From contig JAFRRW010000017.1 in NCBI GenBank assembly GCA_017427885.1, positions 124,001 through 188,000 on the forward strand: 64,000 nucleotides of DNA. Direction: 5' to 3'. The notes under the pieces were generated by a model. That model searched no databases, was not told the origin of the DNA, and worked only from the letters and a program-made list of their open reading frames with translations. The first letter of the stretch is position 1; every line of letters begins with the position of its first letter. Shown piece by piece: positions 45,095 to 54,220 of the stretch. The translations under genes and the position numbers were made by a program. The DNA is from Bacteroidales bacterium. GTDB lineage: Bacteria > Bacteroidota > Bacteroidia > Bacteroidales > UBA932.

Positions 45095-48000
45095 TTATTC
45101 GACCGTAACTTCAATCTTGGTGGCGCGCACCTGGTTGCCCGAAGCCGTGAAGTCGACCGAGGATGCGGAACCGGACCAGACGCCGACGTTGTCCATCACC
45201 TCATATCCATCCTGTTCAGTGAAACAGCCAGGACCGTATTTGGAAGTGCCGGAAGCAGTGCAGGTTAACTCTATCAGGCTGATGGAGTGTCCCTCGGGGA
45301 CGGACACCGTCAGGGTGCTGCCCTTGTAAATCCTGTACTGTCCGTCGTCCGTTCCGAGGATTCCGGTAGTGACGTGAAGGGTTATCCCCTTGTATGTCAC
45401 GGTCTGGTCTCCTGCGTGGGTGTCACCGCTGGTGGTGCCTTCGCTGCAGTCGAACACGTAGGTGCCAGGGACCAGCTCGCCCTGATCGGGATCCTCGGGA
45501 TCTTCCGGATCCTCAGGGTCCTCGGGATTGTCGGGATCGACCGGAACGATACTCTGGTTGATCGATGCGTTGGCCTTGAAATTCTTGATTTCGAAGGTAC
45601 CGGTCTTGTTGTTGGTACCGTCGGAGGTATAGCGGAAACCTATCTGGACCGTCTTGCCCGCATAATCGGCAATGCTGGCGGTCTCATCCGTGTAATTCCA
45701 GCCGTCTTCGGTGAAGGAAGCGCCGCTCAGACGCACCCATTCCCCAATTTCATAATAGGTGACATCCTCCATATTCTGGCCGAGGTAGGACCTTGAGGTA
45801 ATCTCCCTTACATACACTCCGCACATCTCGTTTACGCTGCCGTTGAAGTAGTTGGCGGCCACGCTGTAGGCTATGCCCGGAGTACCCGACTCTATTTCGA
45901 GGACGGGGGAGATGAGGTAACTGTCGGTTACGTAACGTTCCCTGTTGACATAAGCGGAGGCCTTGTAGCCATAGTCGCTGGAGGCGCCCCAGACGTCACT
46001 GCCCGTAGGGTTCTGGATGTCCTTTATGCTCCATCCCTCCTGGCTGGAGGTGAAGTCGATCTCATATGTGTAGGTGACGGGTTCCTCGGGATCTTCGGGA
46101 TCCTCCGGTTCATCGGGATTCAACGCTCCCTTTGAAGTGGCGCCGGCCTTGAAGTTCTTTATCTCGAGGGTGCCGGTCTTGTTGTTGGTACCGTCGGATG
46201 TGTAACGGAAGCCTATCTGGACCGTCTTGCCGGCGTAATCGGAGATATCCGCTGTCTGCTCGGAGAAGGTCCAGCCGTTCTCGGTAAAGGAAGCGCCGGA
46301 AAGCTTCGTCCAATTGCCGGGACCGTTATCGGTAACCTCCCTTACATACACTCCGCACATCTCGTTCACGCTGCCGTTGAAGTAATTCGCCGCAGCCTCG
46401 TACAGGATGCCGGGATTGGTGGCGTCGACCTCAAGCACGGGAGAGACGAGATAGCTGGACGTGACGTAACGCTGGCCGCTGGCATATCCCGAAGCCTTGT
46501 AGCCGTAATTGCTGTCAACGGACCAGACAAAGTTCAGGGAAGCCAGTTCCTCATCCTCGATGGTCCAGTCTTCCTGGCTGGAGGTGAAGTCGATCTCATA
46601 TGAGTAGGTTACGGGCTCCTCGGGCTCTTCCGGCTCCTCCGGCTCCTCGGGATCCTCGGTGTTGGCATCGGGATCGACCGTGGCGTTGGCCTTGAAGTTC
46701 TTTATTTCGAAGGTTCCCGTCTTGTTGTTGGTACCGTCGGAAGAATAGCGGAAGGCGAACTGGACCGTCTTGCCGGCATAGTCGGATACGCTCGCCGTCT
46801 CGTCGGTGAAGTTCCAACCGTTCTCGGTGAACGTGGCACCGGAGAGCTTCGTCCAATCGCCGGGTCCGTTTTCGGTAATGATCCTGACCAGGACACCGCA
46901 CATCTCGTTCACGCTGCCGTTGAAGAAGTTCGCCGCGACGCTGTAGGCTATGCCGGGATTATCCTGCTCGATCGCAAGGGCCGGGGAAACGAGATAGCTC
47001 TCCGTCTCGTAGCGCTGGCCTCCGACATAGGCGGTCGCCTTGTAACCGTACTGATCAGTGGCGGTCCAGATGGCGTCTACGGCTTCCGGCTTGTTGATAT
47101 CCTTGATGGACCATCCCTCCTGGCTGGAGGTGAAGTCGATTTCATATGCATAGGTCTCGGGCTCCTCAGGCTCTTCCGGCTCTTCGGGATCCTCGGTGTT
47201 GGCGTCGGGATCCACTGTCGCACTGGCGCTGAAGTTCTTGACCTCGAGAGTACCGGTTCCGGTGTCGGTACCGTCGGAAGTGTAGCGGAAGGCGAACTGG
47301 ACCGTCTTGCCCGCATAATCGGCGATACTTGTCTTCTCGTCGGTGAACTCCCACTTCTTCTCGGTGAAGGTGGCGGAGGCAAGTTTCGTCCACTTGCCGG
47401 GACCGTCCGCGCCTATCTCCCTGACCAGGACGCCGCAGAGCTGGTTCACCTTGCCGTTAAAGTAGTTGGCGGCGGCGCTGTAGGCTATGCCGGGATTATC
47501 CTGCTCGATCACGAGGGCCGGGGAAACGAGATAACTGTCAGTCTCATAACGATTCTGGTTGGCAAAGGCCGTGGCCTTGTAACCATATTCGGTGGTGGCT
47601 ACCCAGACGGCGTCGAGGTCCTCGGGCTTGTTGATATCCTTGATGGTCCAACCTTCCTGGCTGGAAGTGAAGTCGATGTTATACGAGTAGGTGACGGGCT
47701 CCTCGGGCTCCTCGGGATCTACCGGAGTGATGCTCTCGTCTACGGTGGCGTTGGCCTTGAAGTTCTTCACCTCAAGGGTTCCGGTACCGCTGTCAGTTCC
47801 GTCGGAAGTGTAGCGGATGGCCACCTGGACGGTCTTGCCGGCATAATCGGCAAGGCTTGCAGTCTGGTCGCTGAAGTTCCAACCGTTCTCGGTGAAACCT
47901 GCATCCGTAAGCTGCACCCATTCTCCGGTGCTTTCGGCAGTGACCTCCCTCACGAAGACTCCGCAGAGCTGGGCCACCTTGCCGTTGAAGAAGTTGGCGG

Positions 48001-48967
48001 CAGCGTTGTAAGATATTCCGGGAGTCCCCTCCTCTATGATGAGGGCGGGAGAAACGAGATAGCTGTCAGTCTCATAACGATTTTGGTTCACAAATGCAGT
48101 GGCCTTGTAGCCATATTTTGCATCCGCCACCCAGATGTCACTTCCGGTGGGGTTCTTGACGTCGTGGATGGTCCATCCCTCCTGGCTGGAGGTGAAGTCA
48201 ATGTTGTAGGCGTAGTCGCCGGGGGTCTCGCCGCCTTCGCCGTTGAGGGTGACGATCCTGCTGCCCTGGGTGACCTCGAGGGTTCCCTTGTAGATGGTCA
48301 GGACTCCGCAGATGACCACCTCGTCGCCGACCTTTATCTGGTCATCAGAGGTAAACCTGGCTCCGCCAAGGTAGTTTCCGCGGTAAACCTCGAGCTGCAG
48401 GGTTTCGCCGCCGTCATCGGAGATGTAGTAGGTGGCGTTGCCGTAGCCGGTGTCAACCTCGTCGATCTTGGAGATGAAACCGTGGATGTAGACCTCGTCG
48501 GACGTGTATTCCCCATTGTTCAGGAGATACACGGCCTTTCCGACCGAATAGGGGGATTCGAGGGTACCCATAGTACCGTCGTCGCCCGAAATCTCTCCCT
48601 TGGGACCGCTCTGTTTCACGGTCAGGGTCTTGTAGTCGAAATACTTGCCATCATAACCGGCATTGAACCTGACGGTCGCGGTGCGGTTGTAACCCGTGTT
48701 CTCGAGAATCGTCAGGGTGACGGGAACGGGAACGTCGGTTGCTTCACCGGTGAACGGCATCTGCTCGATCCAGTCCGCGTCCGTGGTCACTTCCCAGTGC
48801 CTGTTGCTGGTGATGGTGACGGTCTCGGATGTGGCCGCCTCGCCGACAGAAAGCTCGGTGGCGGAAATCTCGAGGGTGGGAATCAGACAATCCTCCTCTT
48901 TCTCGTCGCAGGAGGCGACAAGGGCCGCGCAGGCAAGGAGGGAAAGAATCAATCGATTGATTTTCAT
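45095..48967 (-). CDS. Giant lipoprotein with BACON, OB-fold and five tandem choice-of-anchor-J-like repeats
   Basis: A 1290-residue surface-type lipoprotein (MKINRLILSLLACAALVASC, Cys20, followed by acidic DEKEED, a surface-export-like signal). It has a BACON-like domain (about 28-123) and an OB-fold module (about 130-245, SPYSVGKAVYLLNNGEYTSD onward). Five repeats of about 175-180 residues start near 252, 427, 606, 787 and 965, each opening with IDFTSSQE and containing YGYKA, YLVSP or YLISP, NFFNG or NYFNG, and TSDGT or SSDGT. Pro/Glu/Asp linkers (PEEPEEP) join them. A final beta-sandwich runs from about 1166. The repeats look like carbohydrate- or ligand-binding jelly rolls. No catalytic site is visible. 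Confidence 0.85.
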   Translation of the reverse strand: MKINRLILSLLACAALVASCDEKEEDCLIPTLEISATELSVGEAATSETVTITSNRHWEVTTDADWIEQMPFTGEATDVPVPVTLTILENTGYNRTATVRFNAGYDGKYFDYKTLTVKQSGPKGEISGDDGTMGTLESPYSVGKAVYLLNNGEYTSDEVYIHGFISKIDEVDTGYGNATYYISDDGGETLQLEVYRGNYLGGARFTSDDQIKVGDEVVICGVLTIYKGTLEVTQGSRIVTLNGEGGETPGDYAYNIDFTSSQEGWTIHDVKNPTGSDIWVADAKYGYKATAFVNQNRYETDSYLVSPALIIEEGTPGISYNAAANFFNGKVAQLCGVFVREVTAESTGEWVQLTDAGFTENGWNFSDQTASLADYAGKTVQVAIRYTSDGTDSGTGTLEVKNFKANATVDESITPVDPEEPEEPVTYSYNIDFTSSQEGWTIKDINKPEDLDAVWVATTEYGYKATAFANQNRYETDSYLVSPALVIEQDNPGIAYSAAANYFNGKVNQLCGVLVREIGADGPGKWTKLASATFTEKKWEFTDEKTSIADYAGKTVQFAFRYTSDGTDTGTGTLEVKNFSASATVDPDANTEDPEEPEEPEEPETYAYEIDFTSSQEGWSIKDINKPEAVDAIWTATDQYGYKATAYVGGQRYETESYLVSPALAIEQDNPGIAYSVAANFFNGSVNEMCGVLVRIITENGPGDWTKLSGATFTENGWNFTDETASVSDYAGKTVQFAFRYSSDGTNNKTGTFEIKNFKANATVDPDANTEDPEEPEEPEEPEEPVTYSYEIDFTSSQEDWTIEDEELASLNFVWSVDSNYGYKASGYASGQRYVTSSYLVSPVLEVDATNPGILYEAAANYFNGSVNEMCGVYVREVTDNGPGNWTKLSGASFTENGWTFSEQTADISDYAGKTVQIGFRYTSDGTNNKTGTLEIKNFKAGATSKGALNPDEPEDPEDPEEPVTYTYEIDFTSSQEGWSIKDIQNPTGSDVWGASSDYGYKASAYVNRERYVTDSYLISPVLEIESGTPGIAYSVAANYFNGSVNEMCGVYVREITSRSYLGQNMEDVTYYEIGEWVRLSGASFTEDGWNYTDETASIADYAGKTVQIGFRYTSDGTNNKTGTFEIKNFKANASINQSIVPVDPDNPEDPEDPEDPEDPDQGELVPGTYVFDCSEGTTSGDTHAGDQTVTYKGITLHVTTGILGTDDGQYRIYKGSTLTVSVPEGHSISLIELTCTASGTSKYGPGCFTEQDGYEVMDNVGVWSGSASSVDFTASGNQVRATKIEVTVE

Positions 48968-49020
48968 GTTTTTATATTAGTTTTAATATTATCAATAATG
49001 CTATTGACCCAAGTAAGACA

Positions 49021-49051
49021 CAAATTTATAAAAAATCACCATTTTTCCAAA
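49021..49051 (-). promoter_or_regulatory. Promoter for the second half of the nuclease/receptor locus
   Basis: Minus-strand TTTG (49051-49048), then 19 nt, then TAAATTTG (49028-49021): an ideal Bacteroidota promoter 53 nt upstream of the giant lipoprotein gene. Its -33 box lies inside the U-tract of the preceding terminator. Confidence 0.75.
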
Positions 49052-49080
49052 AAAAGGACGGTCCCCGAAGGAACCGTCCT
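49049..49080 (-). terminator. Intrinsic terminator after the BACON/OB-fold lipoprotein gene
   Basis: On the minus strand AGGACGGT pairs with ACCGTCCT (with a further two pairs and a short TTCG-containing loop), followed by seven T. It lies 23 nt beyond the stop at 49104. Confidence 0.85.
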
Positions 49081-49103
49081 GAAAGGAGATTTTAGGTGGA
49101 ATT

Positions 49104-50864
49104 CTATTCCGTCTTTCCGTTGAGGGAGTAGAGGTAATTTTTCTCGCCCATCTCGAAAGTCTCATCGTACTTCTTGAGCTGGCCGCACATCACGACTTCG
49201 TCCCCAACCTTGATCTGGTCCTCGGAGGTGTATTTCTCTCCCCCGAACCAGAAACTGCGGTAGAGTTCGAAGGCCGCCGTGGTACCGTCGTCGGAAATCC
49301 AGAACTGGGCGTTGCCGTACTCCAGGTTGACGTTGTCGATCTTGTTGATGATTCCCTTCACGTAGACATTTTCCTCAGGGATGTCGCCGCTGTCGAGGAT
49401 CTCGATGGCCTTGGCCACGGTGTAAGGACTGTCGGCCGTTCCCTTGGAAATGTCGTTCTTCTCATAGAGGATAGGAAGTTCACCACGGGCGTCCGAATAG
49501 GAGCCGTAACTGTTGTACTTGCTGTCCCACTGGACGAACTTGTTCACGTTCGTGTTGGTGATGGTGGCAGCACCCGTTCCGGCATCTATGGAGACGGTCC
49601 AGACTTCACCTTCCTCAGGCTCCGCAGAAACGTTGAAACTGTCAAACGTCCCCTTCTGGAACAGGTATCTGCCGTCGGTCTGGCGGATGGTATAGCCTCC
49701 TTCCACGGCCGTGAAGACGAATTCGCATCCCGGATGCTCCGTATTGATGGTGCCGAGGTCGGTGACCACCACATCATCCTCCTTCTGCAGATAACCGTAG
49801 TTCTTTTCTACGGGCACGTTCTGGGCCATATTGTTGCCGGCGACGATCACATATGTCCTGCCGCTGACGATCTTGGTGGCCTTGGTATATACCGCAGCCG
49901 CCGCGGGATCGATGGCCGCGGCCTGGGAGACGTTCACGGAGACGGAGGACTTGGCGCTCCCGGCTTCGGCGGTGAACGTCATCACGCCGGAACGTTTCTC
50001 ATAAGCGGTATTCTCCGCGATCTTCACGTGGACGAGCGTGGTGTCGCCGAGGGCGTCCATCCCGGTCACGGAGAGCCAGTCCACATCGCTGTTGAAGCCG
50101 AGCGTACCATCCTTGACGAGGACCTTGACGTCGGCGTCCATGCCTTCGGCAGGGGCCTTGATCTCAGTGGGGTCGACCTCGAGGAGACTCTTTTCGATGT
50201 TGATGATGGTTACATCCACAAGTTCGACGGTACCGCTGTACACGGTCCTGGGACCGGAGATGGTAACCTTGTCTCCGACGGAAAGCATCCAGCTGTTCGG
50301 ATTGTCGGGATCGTTGAGGTTCTCATTCGTGGTGGTCTTATCATACGTATTGCCCTTCTTGTCGCGCGTTCCGTAGATATAGAGCTGGCCAGTTTCGTCG
50401 GCTATGTACCAGTTACCATAAGTCAGCGTGGTAATCTTTGTTACCGTACCGGTGACATAATAAACCTTGTCATTCTCCCCGTCGAGAACTTCCTTGATGG
50501 TTGAATAGACCACGGGAGCCTCGGCGGCGACCTGCTTCACGTGCACGATCTGCTTCTTGCCGTCAAGTTCGAAGATGATATCGCCCTCCCTCGTGGATTC
50601 AGTATCGGTAGCCGAAATCGTAACGGTCTGTGTTCCGGCAGAACCGCTCGAAGGAGTAACGGTAACCCATGACGGAGTTGAGGTCACGCTCCAGGGAGCG
50701 CCAGCGGTGAATGTATATTCGCTGTGATCCCACCCTTCGGGGATGATGGCATAAACGGACTCGGCCTGGAAGCTGTCAAGCGTGGAGATTATATCCTCCT
50801 TTACGCAACCCGTGGCGAAAAGGGCCGCGGATATGGCGAAAACAAATAAATATCTGAGTTTCAT
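49104..50864 (-). CDS. Lipoprotein with two BACON and two OB-fold modules
   Basis: A 586-residue lipoprotein (MKLRYLFVFAISAALFATGC, Cys20, then VKED). In order: BACON (about 40-112), an OB fold (about 120-225, YYVTGTVTKITTLTYGNWYIADETGQLYIYG), a second BACON (about 230-315), a middle beta domain (about 325-465) and a C-terminal OB fold (from about 475, GTADSPYTVAKAIEIL to the end) closely matching the OB module of the giant lipoprotein downstream. It lies in the SusD-like position, 16 nt after the Oar-type receptor gene, and probably captures ligand at the surface. An ATG at 50876 would add four residues. Confidence 0.8.
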   Translation of the reverse strand: MKLRYLFVFAISAALFATGCVKEDIISTLDSFQAESVYAIIPEGWDHSEYTFTAGAPWSVTSTPSWVTVTPSSGSAGTQTVTISATDTESTREGDIIFELDGKKQIVHVKQVAAEAPVVYSTIKEVLDGENDKVYYVTGTVTKITTLTYGNWYIADETGQLYIYGTRDKKGNTYDKTTTNENLNDPDNPNSWMLSVGDKVTISGPRTVYSGTVELVDVTIINIEKSLLEVDPTEIKAPAEGMDADVKVLVKDGTLGFNSDVDWLSVTGMDALGDTTLVHVKIAENTAYEKRSGVMTFTAEAGSAKSSVSVNVSQAAAIDPAAAAVYTKATKIVSGRTYVIVAGNNMAQNVPVEKNYGYLQKEDDVVVTDLGTINTEHPGCEFVFTAVEGGYTIRQTDGRYLFQKGTFDSFNVSAEPEEGEVWTVSIDAGTGAATITNTNVNKFVQWDSKYNSYGSYSDARGELPILYEKNDISKGTADSPYTVAKAIEILDSGDIPEENVYVKGIINKIDNVNLEYGNAQFWISDDGTTAAFELYRSFWFGGEKYTSEDQIKVGDEVVMCGQLKKYDETFEMGEKNYLYSLNGKTE

Positions 50865-50880
50865 AATCTTTCGCATTCAA

Positions 50881-53800
50881 TTAGTTGAACATATACTTGA
50901 GGCCGATCTGCATGTACCAGCAATTGCCGTAGGAGCTGGTGTGCTCCCAGGACTTCTCGCCGGCACCCACCCTGGTGGAGAATACGGGAACTCCGTCGTT
51001 GTCGGTGTACTCGTAGTTGAGAAGCTTGATCTGGTTGTTGCTGTCGGAAACCGTCTGGTTGGGACTCCAGGCAACTCCCCAGTGCGAATTGAAGAGGTTC
51101 AGGAGGTTGATTACGTCGACGCTGAGCCTGAGGGTATTCCTGGTATTGCCGACATTGACCACGAAGTCGTGGGCATATTTGAAGTCGACGGTATGGACCC
51201 AGGGAGCTATGGTACCATAGGCCTCTGCGTACTTGCCGGCGTTCTTCTTCAGGTACTTGTCCTGCTCGGCGAACTGCCAGTAGCGGTCGGCGTCGTCCTG
51301 GGAGACGAACCTGATCTCCGTGGCGCTCTTGGGGATGTACATCAGGTCGTAGGGCTGGCCGTCACCGTTGATGTCATTGTTGTAGATGAAGGACTTGCCA
51401 CCGTAGCGGAAGCCTTCGTACAACAGGCTGTAGTGGTTGTTGCCCTTGTCCGAGAAAGTGACGCTGGCCATGAGGCGGTCAGGATTGTTGAAGGAGGAGT
51501 TGTGGAGGGACATATAGTTGGGACCTTCCACGGTGGGGATGTACATGAAGGCCGCCTTTGCATTGGAACCGGGCATCGCGGTGAGTTCCTTGGACACGGT
51601 GTGGGTGTAGGCCGCGGTGATGTCGAGGGACCTGACGGGCTGGGCGTTCACGCTGAGGGTGGAGATCCAGCCGTAACCCTTGTCGGTATTGGAAAGGACA
51701 TAGGTGTCGGTCTTCGAAAGCTTGGAATCCGAAGGATAGATGTGACGGTTGTCATATCCGTTGAACCTGGCCCAGCCGGAGTTGTCCTCCACGGCGTTCC
51801 AGTTCTTCATTATGACCGCATTGACCGTCTTGTTGTAGATGAACTCCCCGGTCACGGTCAGAGGGAATGACACGGGAACCCTGTAATCCACGGCGATGGA
51901 GGACTTCCACACCTGGGGCATCTTGAAATTGCGGTCGACCGCGCTCACCTCGGAAGGCTTGGTACCCTTGTCGGGAGATATGGTCTTGGGATATTTCTCG
52001 GAATCTATTCCGTTGAGGATGTCCAGTATCTTGTCGTGACCGACCACGAGACCGCCAGCGAAATGGGACAGGACGTCGGCGTCATACATGTTCGTAAGCC
52101 TTCCCTTCACCAAACCTGAGTTGGTAGGCATGTTTGTGAAGAACACGAAGGGCAGACGGCCGGCGAAGAGGCCGGTACCTCCGCGGATCTTCAGGCTCTT
52201 GTCACCCAGCACGTCCCAGGAGAAACCGATACGGGGGGAAACCTGCACGTTGGTCTTGGGCCAAAGGCCTGTGTCGACGTGCTTCCCTTCGTAATCGAGT
52301 TCCATGATGGCGTTGTTGGTCATGATATCGTCGTTGTTGAACATTATGGTGTCGAAACGGAGGCCGGCGGTAAGCTTGAGCCTGTCTAATACGGACCACT
52401 CGTCCTGGACGTAAAGACCTATCTGGTAGAAAGTGACACCTGCAGTAGGACGTGTCTCTCCGTCATATCCCCAGTCGAAAGCCATCGCCGTGGGGGCCGC
52501 TCCGGCATAGAAGTCTGAAAGGCTGTCATACCTGAAGGAGCCGTCCCAGTTGCGCAGGTAGGTGTTGCCGACGAACTGGCGCTCGAAACTGACGCCGCCC
52601 ATAAGCTTGTGGTTTCCCTTGTACCAGGTAAGGTCGTCCTTCGCGGTGAATATCTTGTTGTCGACCGTATTGGCATACGTGAAAAGTTCGTAGCCGAAGG
52701 TCATGTAAGGCATGCTGGCGTCACCAAGGTCGCCTGCCGCGATCTCCACGAAGGGGAAGGGGTCTGATTTGGAATCACGGACGTCGTAGAGGCGAGAATA
52801 AGTGAGCAGCAACTGGTTGGACAGACTGGGCGTTAGACGGCTGTTGAGGTCGGCGGTGAAAGTCTTCACGTTGTTCTGCTGTTGGTACATCGAGTTGGAG
52901 AACAGGATGCCGTACTGTCCGGGGACGTTGTCTCCGAGGGCGGAGAAATCCCTCGAAGTACTGGCATTGCTCCACCTGGTGTTGGTGGTGAAGTTATAAC
53001 GCAGTGCCAGGTGATGGTTCCTGTTGATGTTCCAGTCGATACGGGCCAGGACCTTGGTGTTCTTCTGGTCCATCGAAGGGAAGGAATCGTAGGAACCCGG
53101 ATCATAGTTGTAATTCTTGATGAGATAATCCCTCAACGCGGCCGCGTCGGAGGTCTTCACCCTGGAAATCGAGGCGTCCTCGTCGGCCACGCCGTCGGGA
53201 GAAGTCCTCCACTTGCTGGTGACGGTGGGGATGATCGCGTGCTCGAAATTGACGAAGAAGAAGAGCTTGTTCTTGATGATCGGACCTCCGAGGGTGAATC
53301 CGTAGGTGGTGTTGCGGTCCTTTCCGCGGGGGGCGAGCTCCTTGTCGTCAATGCGGTTGCCGTGCATGTTCTCGTTGCGGTGATAGATGTAGGCAGACCC
53401 CTTGAAGGTGTTGGTACCCGACTTGGTGATGGCGTTGATACCTCCTCCGATGAAGTTGGTCTGACGCACGTCATAGGGGGAGACCACGACCTGGAGTTCC
53501 TCGATGGCGTCGATGGACACCGGGTTGCCGCCGCCGGGAAGGCCGGTGGAAAGACCGAAGTTGTTGTTCATGTTCGCACCGTCGACGGTGAAGTTGGTGA
53601 ACCTTCCGGAGGAGCCGGAGAAGTTCATTCCGTTGCCACCGTAAGGGGAAAGCTTGGTCATGTCGGTCAGCGAACGGCTGACGGTCGGCATCTCCTCCAT
53701 CTGTCGGGTGTTGATGTTCGTCGAAGCTCCGGTCTTTTCGATCGTCGCGAATTTGGAAGACGGGGCCGCTATAACCACGGCCTCGCTCAACTGCTCGGTG

Positions 53801-54138
53801 CTGGTCCTGATCTCGGCATCGAGGGTGTAGGGCTCACCGAGGGCGAGCATGATGTCGGTGTAGGTCACGGACTGGTATCCGAGGCTCGTCACCTCCACCT
53901 TGTAGGGACCGCCGGTACGCATACCGGGAATGGTGTACTGTCCCTCGCTGTTGGTGGTAGACCCATAGACGGTACCGGAAGGCTCGTGGGTCGCAATCAC
54001 GGCGACCCCCGGAACCGGTTCCCCGGTTTCGTCGATGACCTTTCCACCGAGGACGGAGGTGGTCACCTGGGCAAAAGACACAGTGCCCACAAGCGCCGCA
54101 AGCACCGTGAGCAATACTGACTTGATTGAATGTCTCAT
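50881..54138 (-). CDS. Oar-like TonB-dependent receptor
   Basis: A 1085-residue outer-membrane receptor with a signal peptide (MRHSIKSVLLTVLAALVGTVSFA) and a CarboxypepD_reg domain (about 28-110, GGKVIDETGEPVPGVAVIATHEP). The plug (about 125-245) includes PVSIDAIEELQVVVSPYDVR, characteristic of the Oar subgroup, and a large barrel ends QIGLKYMFN. Oar-type receptors import large or proteinaceous ligands and often sit with BACON lipoproteins. It is the first gene of the minus-strand locus. The nearest promoter match is TATATTCG at 54176-54169, one base off consensus. Confidence 0.9.
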   Translation of the reverse strand: MRHSIKSVLLTVLAALVGTVSFAQVTTSVLGGKVIDETGEPVPGVAVIATHEPSGTVYGSTTNSEGQYTIPGMRTGGPYKVEVTSLGYQSVTYTDIMLALGEPYTLDAEIRTSTEQLSEAVVIAAPSSKFATIEKTGASTNINTRQMEEMPTVSRSLTDMTKLSPYGGNGMNFSGSSGRFTNFTVDGANMNNNFGLSTGLPGGGNPVSIDAIEELQVVVSPYDVRQTNFIGGGINAITKSGTNTFKGSAYIYHRNENMHGNRIDDKELAPRGKDRNTTYGFTLGGPIIKNKLFFFVNFEHAIIPTVTSKWRTSPDGVADEDASISRVKTSDAAALRDYLIKNYNYDPGSYDSFPSMDQKNTKVLARIDWNINRNHHLALRYNFTTNTRWSNASTSRDFSALGDNVPGQYGILFSNSMYQQQNNVKTFTADLNSRLTPSLSNQLLLTYSRLYDVRDSKSDPFPFVEIAAGDLGDASMPYMTFGYELFTYANTVDNKIFTAKDDLTWYKGNHKLMGGVSFERQFVGNTYLRNWDGSFRYDSLSDFYAGAAPTAMAFDWGYDGETRPTAGVTFYQIGLYVQDEWSVLDRLKLTAGLRFDTIMFNNDDIMTNNAIMELDYEGKHVDTGLWPKTNVQVSPRIGFSWDVLGDKSLKIRGGTGLFAGRLPFVFFTNMPTNSGLVKGRLTNMYDADVLSHFAGGLVVGHDKILDILNGIDSEKYPKTISPDKGTKPSEVSAVDRNFKMPQVWKSSIAVDYRVPVSFPLTVTGEFIYNKTVNAVIMKNWNAVEDNSGWARFNGYDNRHIYPSDSKLSKTDTYVLSNTDKGYGWISTLSVNAQPVRSLDITAAYTHTVSKELTAMPGSNAKAAFMYIPTVEGPNYMSLHNSSFNNPDRLMASVTFSDKGNNHYSLLYEGFRYGGKSFIYNNDINGDGQPYDLMYIPKSATEIRFVSQDDADRYWQFAEQDKYLKKNAGKYAEAYGTIAPWVHTVDFKYAHDFVVNVGNTRNTLRLSVDVINLLNLFNSHWGVAWSPNQTVSDSNNQIKLLNYEYTDNDGVPVFSTRVGAGEKSWEHTSSYGNCWYMQIGLKYMFN

Positions 54139-54220
54139 ATTATATATAACGGTATTTAATTTCCGATGCGAATATAATACTTTCCGGGATATATGGAAAA
54201 TAAAAAACGAATTACGGTTT

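Noticed and set aside
45540..48220. Regularly spaced repeats that could suggest a CRISPR array
   Set aside because: Units are about 540 bp, continuous in one reading frame and code for protein domains; there are no short repeats with unique spacers.
54139..54220. Intrinsic terminator after buk
   Set aside because: The only inverted sequence is a weak AT stem (AAAAC/GTTTT) without GC pairs; not enough to call.
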